Assembly: GCA_963556255.1 (NCBI GenBank)
Contig: OY744617.1
Coordinates: forward strand, 31,482,144-31,546,143
Direction of reading: 5' to 3'
Source of the DNA: Allolobophora icterica
Taxonomy: Eukaryota; Annelida; Clitellata; Crassiclitellata; Lumbricidae
Length of the DNA: 64,000 nucleotides
The first letter of the stretch is position 1; every line of letters starts with the position of its first letter. The notes beneath the pieces are model-generated. The model saw only the letters and a program-made list of their open reading frames with translations. It searched no databases and was not told where the DNA came from. Shown piece after piece: positions 1 through 11,877 of the stretch. The translations under genes were made by a program, and so were the position numbers.

Positions 1-2111
1 GGACTAAAACTCAACAGATTGTCTATCATTTGTTGAGATTCTTCTGCAAGAAAGAATTAATACAAAAGAATTGTCCAAAGGAGGATGAGATACTCTGTAC
101 GTATCATTTGAAGACGCTGATGTTATGGACTTGTGAAGTGATGTCGCCAGAATGGTGGAATTCCTCTTCTGCCATTACGATCTGCTGCGAGTTATTGAAG
201 AAGCTCTCACACTGGCTACAGAAGAGGCACTGCCCGAACTATTTTATTCCTGAAGCAAATTTATTTCATGAATCGTCGAGCTTCACAATCCATGACAAGA
301 CTGTAAAAAGACTGAATGAATTCCGAGATTCTGGCATTCTTTGTCAGTGGTTCGTGGATAATCACATACTGCCATTCATTCGGAGACGTTTCAAGCTTAA
401 AAGCACAATGGTGGTAGTGCCACAATTAGTGGATTTCATGGTGTCTATCTTTAAGTTCAGGGAAGTGACTGAATCAGATTCGTTGAATTCATTGTGTTAT
501 AACACATTCAGAAATTCACATCATAACTGTCGTCGTATAATGAGTCGCGGATTACGTTCAGGACTGCGCCAGAGCTTGGAAACGGGTCACTATTTAAGAT
601 ATTTTGCATCGCAAATATACGACCGGTTTAGAGATCTTTCAACAAAAGGCCTAGAGAACGTCTTGTGTTTCAAGTACTGTGACAATCTACTATTTATTTT
701 GCATACAGCATATGGTTTAGGCTGCGAAGAGATTTCATGGAATAGCGATCTTTTTGTTGATTTTGTTGTTGGAATTTCGATAAAACCAACAAATGTGAGA
801 TCTCAGTATCATAATTTTCCGAGGGAATTCACAGCACAAAGTTGTCGGTTCCAATTTCTGCGTGCTCAGGAACTATTGAAAAATTTAACTGGATCAAATA
901 GTCGTCCGGAATTTCAACTACTAACTCTGATGTCAAAAGAGTTTCTAAGAAGAGCTTTAAAACATGAAGGTTCTAAGTGCAACGGCATTGCTCCTGCAGC
1001 TTTGGCCTATCTGGCTGCTATCCACTTTGCCACATCAGAACACCAACTAGCAATACGCTTCTGCTTATCAGTTCTCGTGGATCAGCCTTCCCAAGAAGAT
1101 AAGGAGACACTGAATGCAGGTTGTTTGTTGTTTATTGACGATGTCGCAAAGATCGTTGGATTGTGTGTGCTTCACAAGAAGATCACAAACAATAATTTTC
1201 ATTACGTTGGCAGGCGGCTTTATCTTGATTTGCGTCTTTCACCCGAGATCTTTGTTCATTATTTAACTGTGTCATCTACTGAAAGAATATCCAAACATTT
1301 ATATTTTTATCCTGATTTGCCGGACTCAGCATTTCCTATGGACGAATATTTGAAAGCTTTAATAAAACAGAAATTCATTGTTTCGATGAAATCAGGTTCT
1401 CATTTGAATGTCACCAGACAGATCGTTTATCGCAGAGCAGATGCACTGACAGAAACCGAGGCTTCAAGTGTGAATCCTTTGATAGTCAAAGAAACAGTAA
1501 TTGATGTTCTAATGGAATATGCTCTAGAAAATATGATTTCATTCTATAATGTCATACGTCAGGACTTTCGCATTCACTGCAACACAGCTGACTGTTATCG
1601 GGTTTTGTACCTTTACAAGTGTCGCCAATACGATGAAGTGCAGTATTTGTGTGAGCGAATTTTGCAGGAACCTGATCTACAGGGTGATCAAAAGAAATTT
1701 TCATTTGCGAATGTTTTGTTGGTGCCACCGCTTAACACTTTTTTCGATAGAGACGTACAGTCGTTGCTTGGATTTCACACACTCTTTTATTATTTATTAG
1801 GCCTACCTATAAAAGAAGACAAGTGGAAAGCTGAGATAACTCCGGAGTTATCGTTTGAACATTTGCTTGCCAGATTTGTGCATAATAGTGGAGGAGAACT
1901 CTTCTTTTTTCTTGGATATCGTTACTCCACTAAAAGCCACTATTGTCTTGGAAGATATTTTCTTGCAAAATATTTAAAGGTCAGATGTTATGTTGATTGC
2001 AATTTTCCGTATTCACGAACATTGGCTGAATTTACTGCTCAGGAAACAGATCTTCCGTTTGAACACATTATTCGCAGATTTCTTCTACGAAAGCTTAGTA
2101 TTGAAAAATAG
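1..2111 (+). CDS. Mab-21-like protein, copy 1 (5' partial, C-terminal ~700 residues)
   Basis: Coding is open from base 3 to the TAG at 2109-2111; the N-terminal nucleotidyltransferase half lies before the window. What remains begins inside the Mab-21 helical domain (LLRFFCKKELIQK, then PEWWNSSSAITICCELLKKL) and continues into a long helical C-terminal part with TPR-like pairs (ALAYLAAIHFATSEHQLAIRF; RVLYLYKCRQYDEVQYLCE). It aligns end to end with copy 3 (19929-22811). Compared with copies 3 and 4 it carries an in-frame 6-bp GGCCTA insertion at 1798-1805, and shares another with copy 4 (AAGGCCTA, 646-653). The family is a nucleotidyltransferase fold related to cGAS; a sensing role is inference. 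No lesion is visible in this part. Confidence 0.85.
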   Translation, partial: TKTQQIVYHLLRFFCKKELIQKNCPKEDEILCTYHLKTLMLWTCEVMSPEWWNSSSAITICCELLKKLSHWLQKRHCPNYFIPEANLFHESSSFTIHDKTVKRLNEFRDSGILCQWFVDNHILPFIRRRFKLKSTMVVVPQLVDFMVSIFKFREVTESDSLNSLCYNTFRNSHHNCRRIMSRGLRSGLRQSLETGHYLRYFASQIYDRFRDLSTKGLENVLCFKYCDNLLFILHTAYGLGCEEISWNSDLFVDFVVGISIKPTNVRSQYHNFPREFTAQSCRFQFLRAQELLKNLTGSNSRPEFQLLTLMSKEFLRRALKHEGSKCNGIAPAALAYLAAIHFATSEHQLAIRFCLSVLVDQPSQEDKETLNAGCLLFIDDVAKIVGLCVLHKKITNNNFHYVGRRLYLDLRLSPEIFVHYLTVSSTERISKHLYFYPDLPDSAFPMDEYLKALIKQKFIVSMKSGSHLNVTRQIVYRRADALTETEASSVNPLIVKETVIDVLMEYALENMISFYNVIRQDFRIHCNTADCYRVLYLYKCRQYDEVQYLCERILQEPDLQGDQKKFSFANVLLVPPLNTFFDRDVQSLLGFHTLFYYLLGLPIKEDKWKAEITPELSFEHLLARFVHNSGGELFFFLGYRYSTKSHYCLGRYFLAKYLKVRCYVDCNFPYSRTLAEFTAQETDLPFEHIIRRFLLRKLSIEK

Positions 2112-2238
2112 TTCAAGGGTTTCATCGCATAAAAGACCAGGATGAGTTTTTATATGAAATTTGCTTTTCATGATATGTGATTCCGAAGAATGAAACTTAC
2201 TTCTGGCGTATTGCTGTGTGTGCAGGTATACATCAATA

Positions 2239-2897
2239 AGGTCGCGCACATAAGGTGGCGCACAAAAGGTCGCGCACAAAAGGTCGCGACACAAAAGATC
2301 GTAGCGTCATAAGATCGCAGGGTAATAAGATCGCAACACAAAAGATCGCAGGGTAATTAAACTAAACTACATTTAATTTAATAACAACGGTTCATGGCTG
2401 TTGTTCTTGTTGAATTTGCAAACTTCAGTTATGAAAAATTAAGTTATGGCATGCTAACTATGATGTCCATTGAATTTGCAAACTTCAGTTATGAAAAATT
2501 AAGTTATGGCATGCTAACTATGATGTCCATTTTTAAATTTGTGCCAACCCTCTACTATAATGTCTGTTTTTAAACTTGCAAACTCTAATTGTGCCAGCCT
2601 TCTACTATAAAGGTGCGATCCAATTAGGCCTATTTGCTTGTTGACTTTCGCATATTCAAGCTACAACTTGCGTTGTTTACAGGCGCTCTAATCAACAACA
2701 GAGCTTTCAAACGATGAAAGGGGGCCTGCACCACGTATTAAAGGTGCGATCCCATTATTTGCATGCTGACTTTAGTTTGATTACCCTGCGATCTTTTGTG
2801 TTGCGATCTTATTACCCTACGATCTTATGACGCTGCGATCTTTTGTGTCGCGATTTTGTGCGCGACCTTTTCAGTCGCGATCTTTTGTGCGCGACCT
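2239..2897. mobile_element. foldback-like MITE with ~120-bp repeat-built terminal inverted repeats
   Basis: The left end starts AGGTCGCGCA and the right end finishes TGCGCGACCT, both flanked by TA. Each terminal inverted repeat (about 2239-2358 and 2785-2897) is built of short units of the form AAGRTCGC..ACAAA. There is no open reading frame, so it is non-autonomous. The flanks match uninterrupted sequence after copies 3 and 4. The TA flank fits a TA-targeting superfamily, but the family is not certain. Confidence 0.7.
2411..2530. repeat. exact 60-bp tandem duplication inside the MITE
   Basis: Bases 2411-2470 are repeated without visible change at 2471-2530. The duplication lies in the internal, non-coding part of the foldback-like MITE and looks recent. 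Confidence 0.9.
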
Positions 2898-4130
2898 TAT
2901 ATGGAGAGACTTGGAAAGAGTCTGCTTTGCCATGTCAGTGTGGCGCGATTCGAACTTGCATGACAGGACCTGCAGTTACACAGTAAACAAGGTTCATCGA
3001 AATTAAGGAGAGGTCGATCTCGTCTTCTTGAGGTGCAACAAATCGAGGTAGGCATTTGAAGAAGCGTTTAAGCACCACAGTATGGCTGTCCGGCTTCTAT
3101 GAAGTCTTTGGTGTCGGTAGCACTCGAGCTAAGATTTGCCTGTTGCAAAAAATAGATGTAAGTTGCTTTTCACTCCGCAGTAGGTTCATGTTCGTCATCA
3201 TTACCCCCTTATTCAACCTCTGCTCCATAGATCGTAGAACCGTGTGGGAATCCCGCGCCTGTGATTCTCTTATAGACAGGCAACTAGAAAGAAAAGCTTC
3301 TATACTTGAATGTCTCTCCATAAGACCAACAAAACTCTGAATATGAGTTTATGCCGTCAGTCTTTCAGGAAGCTTCTCCATATGGGTTCCATTTGTGCGG
3401 CTGAAATCTCCATCACCCATATGAGAATGAACTGTTTTGCGATTTCGTGCGTTTTTCCAAAGATTTCGTGACATTACATTACGGTACATCTCGCTCCATA
3501 ACGAACCCTAAAGAATAAAGTCAACACTTTCCAAAAACGGTACATGATGAGATGCCGGAGAATCCCTTACGATGCCCAGGTATCTAACGCTGAGGTATAT
3601 GGAGACGCCTGAGGCCGACCTCTGTCGCAGAGATGATCAGAACAAAGGCATTCGGTCACGCTCAGCATTTTGTTGGCAGATTGGACCCTGCGAATTATTT
3701 AGGTAAGTAAGGAGAAGACCCGAGCAGCAAAACGGGCAATCGGACGATCGATGTATACATGAAGAAGAACGGTTGAAACAGACTTCCAGCAGCTGAACCT
3801 CTGCAATCGTCTTCAGAAACTTGGCTCTCAATGTGACATTCGTGTGTGTTCCAACTGTCTAGGTCACCGGGAATAATGTATAGTGTTCAAGGCAGTGATT
3901 AAGCGTAGAACGTAACGTAGAAAAAGAAAGAACAGTACACACTCTTTCGCAAACAGTTGCGATAACAACCCGGATGAATTTGTATCCATCATTGTGTCAG
4001 AATCCGTATATCTTGACAGCATTATAAAGGTAGCGAGTAACTAACATCTGACTGAAAGCTAAATACTTTTAGTTTTAATGACTTTTAATATAGTATATAA
4101 TTTATTTTTATTGTATTCACCCTTTGGTCA

Positions 4131-4136
4131 AATAAA
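4131..4136 (+). promoter_or_regulatory. candidate polyadenylation signal AATAAA, downstream of copy 1
   Basis: AATAAA within the conserved context GGTCAAATAAAGCA. The same hexamer in the same context follows copies 3 (23944) and 4 (60063), although intervening distances differ by almost 1 kb. Shared ancestry through duplication explains the match; use as the real 3' end is inferred. Confidence 0.5.
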
Positions 4137-4537
4137 GCACTTGCAAAAGGACGATTACGACGATGTAATTATATTCGTTGAGACAATGATCAAAATTAAG
4201 GATAATTCGACTACTAACACGAACAGTCCCTTAAACTGCGACGCAGGAGCGGCCATGTTCGGAAAATACTGTTTTTGCGACTTCATTCTTTCATCTTCTG
4301 TCATGGATACTGTAATAGAGTCGCTTTTATTGCGCCCTAGTATATGGACATTGATTCTGGGCAACGCTGCATCGTAGTCGTTAATGCTGATGGATGTTAT
4401 TCATTCCAGACGATCTAATGTCTTTGCTTTAACGACTATCTGTTAGAAAGTAGTCAGCAAACTTAATCCGTGGGAGAATTATGACCGAAATCCGAATTAT
4501 AGAGGAACAACAACAACGACAGTATTAATAGTATAAC

Positions 4538-4669
<132 letters not shown>

Positions 4670-4734
4670 TAATAAAACCATGTGATAAAACCATCTGCGA
4701 AGACTAGCCATTCCAGAACAATGCCCCCTTAATT

Positions 4735-4990
4735 TTTGAACTCCCGAGGGATCATATGTACCTCGGAGAAAAAATAATAAAATAATAATAACCTATCAGA
4801 TCCATCCTAACGACACGCGATAATTGCACCTACTGCATTCTCTATTCGCGTTTTCCGTTCCAAAAGGACGACAATCCTCTTCCACGAATCCTGTCCTAAG
4901 TCCTCTTCTTCCCCTCTTCCGTCTCGTTGTCCAAATTCTAAACACCATCCACCACAAGCGTCTAACTGACCTTGAACTAAAGCTTATCTG
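4735..4990 (+). repeat. LINE 3'-end-like block plus post-(TAA) block, unit 1
   Basis: It begins with a short motif (CGAGGGATCATATGTACCTCGG then an AATAATAA tail) that recurs near 7400, 25850 and 61790. It continues with about 200 bp (GATCCATCCTAA onward) that aligns with 25915-26095 and 62680-62870. I read this as the 3' end of a (TAA)-tailed LINE followed by the original flank of the duplicated unit. Confidence 0.5.
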
Positions 4991-4999
4991 ACGAACCAC

Positions 5000-6560
5000 T
5001 CCCGAAGGTTCACTGTCAGGATTAGTTACAGGGAAGGCTCTATACAGTTACCTTCTGGCTCGTGGGTCCGGCCTCTGTGGTCTGCGGAGGACTTACGTTT
5101 CCAAACGACCCCGACTGCTCAGGAAAAGTATGAACACGGCAGGCAAGAGAACGATTTCACTGATTTATTAACGATTCCTTCTCAATCGACACAGAAAATA
5201 AAATAAATGAAACTCAGTTAAGCACAATTTGAAAGTTAATTTTCAATTCTTCAATTACACTATTGCAGTTTTCCACCAGCAGTCAACCACTACGATTCAC
5301 GACGTCTTTCCCGTCTTTCTTCTACTACTGTACTACCCCTTAGCTACTGCGCTACTGTACTACTTTACTACTTCAATGTACCGCTTTCTCTATGCTCCTT
5401 CTTCGCTCTGCATTACCTAATAATTGCTCTCTGTACTGCATTGCACACTGCAACACTACTACTCACTATTTGAAATTGCACAGTCAGGTGCTTACATAGA
5501 CAATAACGGTCCGGAAGGACCGGTCATGACGGTCGGTCCGGGGGACATTAACTCATCACCTTGTTGACATAATACGTAGCAATTTCACCATAACGTTACG
5601 CGTTTGGCAATTTTCCCTATACCTATAAGGAGGATAAGGATACAGGCAAGGCCAATGACCTTTATTGTGCTCAAGGCACAATACGCAGCGTCCTTAAGGA
5701 AGAACAACTTACCTAATAGGGGTTTAGATGCCTAAAATAAGTACTTTAATTCCATGAGTTCCGTTTTCAGGCGGTGCCAGTTCTAAGCCTGGATAAAAGA
5801 GGAGGGCGACGCCAGTCATATAATTCATATTCATTATGACATTATTCAGCGTCGCTAAACGGAAGTTACTCACCTGTGACTCTTCCACTGTCGTTTTCGG
5901 GTTGTACCAGTCTCAAGTAAGTTGGATAATGGGGAATACTAAACATCTGCGTAATGACACAGCGTCGTTAAACAAAAATATGACCTACCAGAGAAAAGGT
6001 TGCTGACATTTAGAATAAACCCTCAGAAAGTCCTGGTAGAAGCCAAATAAGTGCGACTAGGCCTAGTAAGTACCATTTATAAGCTTCAGACTTCCCGTAC
6101 GTGTCCCATATACAGAAAGAAGAAGTTCCTTTATAACAGCCTTTGTTTCGTTATCGTAACCTCCAAATTTCTAAAGCGTTATTCTAAACGGTAGACTAAA
6201 CCTAAGCTTAGGGCACCATCTTATTCACGAGGGCTACATCGTGTCCTTGTATGTGAATAGAGGATCTGAGTTTTTGCCATTGGTTCCCATAGTTTGATGT
6301 GGACCACCTGTGGACTATGAGCGTGGTCTTTGGCACCCACTTACCAGTTATATCTGCAACGTACCTCACAGTAAGATTGTGTTGCCTCCAACTGTGTTTC
6401 ACAGTTCGTGCGATGGTATTCTAGCCTTGTGTACACTAATACGGAATACATACTTATGTATACGTTGTATGGAATTGTCCTATATAATCTGGCTTAATCC
6501 AGTCTATTTTAATCTTATCTATGTAATTCCATTGCTCTATTATTAAAATTTACAAGACAC
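5000..6560 (+). repeat. non-coding stretch; part repeated at 62868-63640
   Basis: No gene is visible. From about 5625 (AAGGAGGATAAGGAT) to 6550 the sequence aligns with 62868-63640 in the same orientation, including GAGGGCTACATCGTGTCC at 6230. It follows the same order of blocks as the end of unit 4, so it belongs to the same segmental duplication. Bases 5000-5620 contain only short simple repeats. Confidence 0.55.
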
Positions 6561-7655
6561 CAATCGATGGTCGTTTTAATTGAAATCGTAATCAACAGTC
6601 ATTATATATATATATATCGGAGAAGCGAGGTTGAAAATGGTCCGCGAGATTCGAGATACCAAAAAATATATGACGTTACTGTTCGTATCCTGGTGCAAGG
6701 ACTTCTACTTTTATCACTTCTAAAACGCACTCGTTTTGAACCGCGGAGATCAGGCCTACTGGTTTAAGCCTCCTCCTACACAGTTACTCTGTACTAATGT
6801 GTAGGGACCTTGAGCAAGTCCTTCACTCACAATTGCTCAGCGCCATCGATTGATGATTGTTCATTAGACAGTTGAGTTTAATAAAAATGCATACTAATAT
6901 TTGTTAATTTATTACAATTAGCGTTGAACCGTAGGACTTAGGTAGCCCATCGTAAGTTTGACAGTGAAATACTTAGAGAATAACTTATGTAATAACACGA
7001 ATTTATTGACGCACCATTGCCAACCCACATCTGCTGTAATAATTGTTGATAATTGTGTGTTGCCCCGTTTTGAAATTAGTTGTGTGGCTTGTGTAAACTA
7101 TACTAGTGTACACGCGGAATGATTGGGTAGAGTTGGTTTCCTTTCCCATCCAATAGGAGACTTGCAAAAGAAGATAATAACAGAAAGGAGGGGAGAAGAA
7201 GAAGAAAGATAATAATATTAATGATGGTGGTAGTAGTGGAAGTAGTAATAATAATAAGTTAATAACACAACAACAACAACTACCACAATAATAATAATAA
7301 TGCTTCAATGCCTTTGCCTTCCGTGGCAATTTTGCTTAGCCAGAACAAGACGAGTTAAAAGTTGAGATATTTATTTTATTACCTCTGGACATTATTTTAG
7401 AACCTGAGGGATCGTGGTATCATCAGGGCAAACAATAAAATAATAATTATAATTATAATAATAGTATTAACACAAACAACAACAACAATTATAATAGAAT
7501 GCAAAGTAATACAATACCGTGGACCATCATCGCAAAGAACTCAGTTCACTCTCAATTCAAATCATATCAAATATTCGTGTAATTTTCAAACCACTTTATT
7601 GGTTCTCAATAGTCAATAGACATCTGAGTGTAAATATAATCTCACAAGAGACCTC
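6560..7655. other. no gene; short SINE-tail-like fragment and simple repeats
   Basis: Bases 6797-6846 resemble the middle of the SINE at 33290 (GGACCTTGAGCAAGTCC, then CACAATTGCTC). Bases 7200-7300 and 7440-7500 are AAT and AAC-rich. A LINE-end-like motif lies near 7395-7440. Nothing coding is supported. Confidence 0.35.
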
Positions 7656-8430
7656 CCCTTTCCAATGCCAATACATGTTTCGATAGAGAACCCGCGATAT
7701 AAAGTTTCTTTCATTCTTACTGGAAAGGGAGAAATTGTGAGCCTGAATGTAGAGAAGATAGGGAGGGGTGGCTCGGCACCTGGGGAAGTACGGGCGAAGA
7801 ACCGAGTTTGAGGCCACTGCTTTAAATAGCCAGTCATCTGCGAAGCGAGCGCGATCATCTGCTGTCTCGATGTACAGAGGTAAACAGTCCATTTTGCGCA
7901 TTCGCACTGAGCCTGTCTGCTCTTTTACTTTCACCTTGACTCGTGTAGCCCCACTATCAGGGACAGACATACATCAATGAGGATATTGTGGTAGCTCAGG
8001 CAAAATCTAATGCAGTGTGGTCGATGGAAAGCCATGTCATCGAAGGACTTTCAGATCATAGAGCCGGCCTCTTCAAGGTAACGTTGGATAACTTTTATTT
8101 TAAGAAATAACCTGATGCATTAGTGAATAGGCAGTTATCTACCTCCATTTCAGTGATTGGACATGTGAAAGATTTGTGTTTGAAATCAAGTGCGGATGTA
8201 CAGGATTCTATGATTGCCTGCTTCCGTCAACACTTTGCGTATAATATTAAAATTGTCCTAGATTGAAAACCTTATTGGTTAAAATAATAAATAAAGCATT
8301 AAAAATTGTCTTCTCAGCCGTTAACAGATGCCTTCTTTTGTGTGAAGTCACAAGTATTCACTTTATGACGGTGGCGATATAAACCAGCTCCGTTAAATTA
8401 ACAGCAACAGAAAATGGTAGCCATTTTGGA
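7655..8430 (+). repeat. duplicated upstream block, unit 2 (partner 17505-18200)
   Basis: This non-coding block aligns in direct orientation with 17505-18200, with shared landmarks such as AATACATGTTTCGATAGAGAA, TTTATTTTAAGAAATAA and ATCTACCTCCATTTCAG. In both units it lies upstream of a Mab-21 copy and before the block pair 8851/18775. It supports a duplication unit of roughly 7 kb for copies 2 and 3. No conserved reading frame is seen. Confidence 0.7.
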
Positions 8431-8689
8431 GGCCTACGTTTTGTGACCTTCATTGAGCATTTCATCACGAAAATCTTCCAGTTTTAAATCGATTAGCCAT
8501 AGTGTCACTAGGGATAGATTGCTGTGTTTAATACAACACCATCTAGCCAACTAATAACTAGCCAAAAAGTTACTGGTTGTTTTGGTGAACCAGTAGGCAT
8601 AATATTATAACAGTAGGCATTGGATAACATCTGGCGTAGAGTGCGAGAGGTACAGAGATCGAGTCCCATAGGCGGACATGCTTTGTAGG

Positions 8690-8835
8690 CTGCAATTTGC
8701 GCCGTGTATTGCAGGCTGTCTGTTCTGTTAGTAGTTAAGATTTATCGCATAACATGTACATGTACAGCGCAGTGCGTTTGCAGGCGCTTAATTAAAGAAT
8801 AAATATTATTATATTATTATTAATGGTTTTTACCA
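8690..8835 (+). mobile_element. LINE 3'-end fragment
   Basis: The stretch ending AGCGCAGTGCGTTTGCAGG, then CGCTTAATTAAAGAATAAATATTATTA, matches in reverse complement the low-coordinate end of the LINE fragment at 29970-30850. It is a severely 5'-truncated copy with an A/T-rich tail. Confidence 0.5.
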
Positions 8836-8850
8836 TGAAGGGGAATTGGG

Positions 8851-9345
8851 TTATTAACAATGCGTCTAAAAATATATTCGGCTTGCTTGCTTGCGTCCAC
8901 GGCACGTAGGTCTGCTGAGATGCAGATCCTGGTTTCCCCGAAGCCAGTAGATATTGGAGTCCATGCGGGTCTGACGTCGGGTAATTTCATCTTAAAATAG
9001 CCTATCTAGAAATAAACCGAAGAAGAGTATTGGCCACTCGCCCTCAAATACCGACGCTAAGAAAATTGGAGTCGCCAACACTTCGTACCTAGGCCTCCAT
9101 CTCAGGAAAGCAAAATGGATTGCTCTTCTTCTTCTCCTAATCTGTAGCCTGACTTTAGGCCTCTAAGGCTGATGAAATGGGAAGACAAGCTGCGGGAAAT
9201 AAGTAATCCAAAAACATTCGACATGCTCCTTGAACTGAACGACATAACCGGAATTTGCAGAGAACAGAAGAGGGAAAGAGACCAGAAACCCTGCAGCGTT
9301 CTGATTCCAGCTACATCAAGGACATTCGACGAGAGAATCTAATCC
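8851..9345 (+). repeat. duplicated upstream block, unit 2 (partner 18775-19712)
   Basis: It aligns directly with 18775-19712, from GTGCGTCTAAAATAT-like sequence through GGTCTGACGTCGGGTAATTT to the CCAGAAACCC region. The partner carries an extra 457-bp transposon (18856-19312) that is absent here, so this copy is the empty site. Confidence 0.75.
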
Positions 9346-9619
9346 AATGACTTCAATAGCACCGTTGTCAAATGCACTGCAAAAAAAACACAAAACGATC
9401 ACTGGCGTCAATTTGTGCAAAATTATGGGAGGGGGCATGGGGTCTGGACAAATGGCGAGCCTCATTGCAATTCATCCGATCGTCGTAAAACGCAGCTTCC
9501 AGTTCAAGTTCATCAGTTAACCAGCCGGACAGGAAACAAAGCGATTGACATGGTTGACTAGAAACTTTTGCTAAACCCAATTTATTTAATTGAAATACAT
9601 GAATGTTTTGCAAGTTTTG

Positions 9620-10910
9620 TGGAAGTTGATTTGGCCTCTCTGGTACTGCTCTACTCTGGTTCCAGTCCTACTTGTCTTCCCAGTTTATCTCTTTTAAAGC
9701 CTCCAGCCATTACTCGCATCCCCTCCCACTCTCCTGTGGGGTTGCTCAAAGTTCCGTCCCGGTTCCACTACTCCATCCTGTATACCACACCTTTAAGCCA
9801 TCTCATCAAATCCCTTTGTTGACCACCATCTCTACGCCGACGACACCCACCTCGACATATCCTGCCCCCCAAGTTCTTTTTCCACCTCCATCACACAAGT
9901 AATCAACCAGGTTAACCCAATCTCTCAATGGATGTCATCCAGTCTCCTCTGCCTTGACCCTTCCAAGACAGAATTCATAATCCTAGACCTTCCTGATCGT
10001 ATCAAGGAAATCCCTGACCCTTCCCCATCTATCGACTAACTCATCGTTTCTTACCTTCACCTCGGTCTACCTCGTGTGCAATCTTGGCATTACTTTTGAT
10101 CCACATCTCTCCTTTCTAACCACATCTCCAACTTCTGGCGCTCCTGCTTGTACAATGTACAATGTACAATGTACAATGTACATTCGTGACCTTCACTGAA
10201 TCCGGCCCATGATCGACCTTAAAACTGCCAGCAGCATTGCTACCTCCATTGTTCACTCAAAGCTTGATTTCAGCAATTTCCCTTCCTCAACCTTGAATCC
10301 ACCCAAATCAAGCGTCTGCAGCTTATTCAAAGCTGTCACTAGAACGCCAAAACATCATCATATCACTCCTATCTTCAAATCATTCCATTTGCAAAAAACT
10401 CCCAGAGCGATTCCACTTCAAAGTCCTATAGCTAATCTACAACTCCCTGCACTATTCCCAGCCTACTCTTCCGTGATCTCTTCACCACCCAGGCAAACCG
10501 CTCCACCCGATGATCCTCCTGTATCAGTCTTTCTCGACCCCCAGTCACTTCTTACCTCCAGTTCTCCAACGGAGACATATCCAACGCAGCACCACGCCTC
10601 TGGAACGATCTCCCTCTGAATTCCGCAGATTCTCTGTTCCTCCATCATTATTCCAACCCGTCCTCCATCCCTCTCTTCGTGTTCCTCTATCGCCCGGGCT
10701 TTCCACTCAAAATTGAGGTCTCACCTTTTCAATTACTCCTACTCTACTCATCTGATCCTCTGCCTTCCAATTCTTCTCGCCCTAAACTTCTACTTCAAAG
10801 TTGCTCTGCCCCCTCTCTTTTTCTGGCACCTCTGGAAACCGGACTCGGACCTCTTTTGGACTACTCACTCTCTAAAAACCCTCTGATTTGACGTAGCGTT
10901 CGTGAATAGG
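9620..10910 (+). pseudogene. L2/CR1-like LINE ORF2 relic (RT C-terminal part)
   Basis: Read across several frames it shows recognisable non-LTR reverse transcriptase pieces: a SSVPVPLLHPVYH-like region, YADDTHLD (about 9834), NLGITFDPHLSF (about 10080), MIDLKTASSIATSIVHSKLDF (10209 on), RTPKHHHITPIFKSFH and a PRLWNDLPLNSA tail. The order fits the catalytic core followed by the C-terminal region of L2/CR1-type elements. Stops and frameshifts break it, and the 5' part with the endonuclease is missing, so it is dead. Confidence 0.75.
10149..10182. repeat. short tandem repeat, 7-bp unit TACAATG
   Basis: About five units inside the LINE relic; probably a local slippage event. Confidence 0.85.
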
Positions 10911-11334
10911 CTGTGCCCTGCACCGTCCAGTGGCGATTTAGAAGTTAGAAGATTTCGATTACTACCAGAAACTTAACGACAGAACGCGAAAACTGATTAG
11001 GGCCTACATCATGTGCGCTTCCGGTGTTACATAATGCGTATGAAATGGTTGCGTTCAATTTACATGTAAATTTGTTTTATATTTAAGATAATGAAGATAT
11101 AAATGAATCTTTGTTTTCAATATTTTCAATATTAATTTCTGATAGTATTTCTTCTTTGTCTCTGTTTGCGAAGAAGTTTGTCTATATTGAAACATAATAT
11201 TTAAATATTTCAAAAAATTCTCCGCTCGATTTTTGGGGTGGCAATGACTCCCTTCACAATTATTGGGGCACGTACCCCGGCTGTCCCCATGCACACTATG
11301 GTCCCTTACTGAAACCACGGTCAAAGATGAATTA

Positions 11335-11770
11335 GTCAGATAGCAAATTGTAATATTTGTGAGTCTAGGTGCAAGCAAATAAGAAAGATATGTTTGCTGG
11401 CTAATGTGTACTATTGTAGACAATATAGACATGTCTTTAATTGAATGTTTTCATTCAATGGGAAGCAAGTGCAATACATAGTGTCGCGTTTTTTTAGATT
11501 TTACGATATATTGTGTAGCACATACATGTATTTTAGTTTTTTTGTAAATAGTTTTGGCCGGTAGAGATTGCTACATAGAACGTGACTCATTGAGTTGAAT
11601 TAACTGGGTTTATAATAGCATATTTTATTAAAGAATACTTATCAACAATGTTTTCTGTAATTCGTAGGGCTAGAGTCAAGAGCTTCAGTCCGCAATCAGC
11701 TGAAACTGGACAATTTATTAAACATGATCGTTCGAAATGTGGGCGATAAAGGCGTTTGATAGCACTCGAT
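11335..11770 (+). promoter_or_regulatory. conserved 5' flank of Mab-21 copy 2
   Basis: Bases 11335-11640 align with 37127-37418 upstream of copy 4, including a small palindrome (TTGAATG, TTTT, CATTCAA) at about 11440. Bases 11660-11770 (AGTCAAGAG ... TTAAACATGATCGTTCG) align with 37700-37800 and 19706-19815. These are the only upstream stretches shared between the copies, so they are the best candidates for promoter or leader sequence; no TATA box stands out. Confidence 0.5.
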
Positions 11771-11877
11771 AGGTTTGGCCAAACTAAACCTCTTGCTCTT
11801 GTTCTTCCTTCTGCTGCTGCTGATGATGATGATGACGATGACAATGGGTATTAGAATGTAGATGTATTTCATTTAGG

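Larger units (their letters stand above)
2112..4400 (+). repeat. 3' flank of Mab-21 copy 1, shared with copies 3 and 4
   Basis: No convincing coding region. The stretch aligns in patches with the sequence after copy 3 (22812-24240) and after copy 4 (58314-60320), for example the block at 3540-3830 with 59410-59740, and the block at 4068-4170 with 23880-23980 and 59999-60100. It is therefore part of the duplicated unit. It could be a long 3' untranslated region or simply duplicated flank. In this copy it is interrupted by the MITE at 2239-2897. Confidence 0.6.

Noticed and set aside
7003..7329. 108-codon minus-strand frame
   Set aside because: Dominated by AAT/AAC repeats (poly-Leu, poly-Ser), no homologous features.
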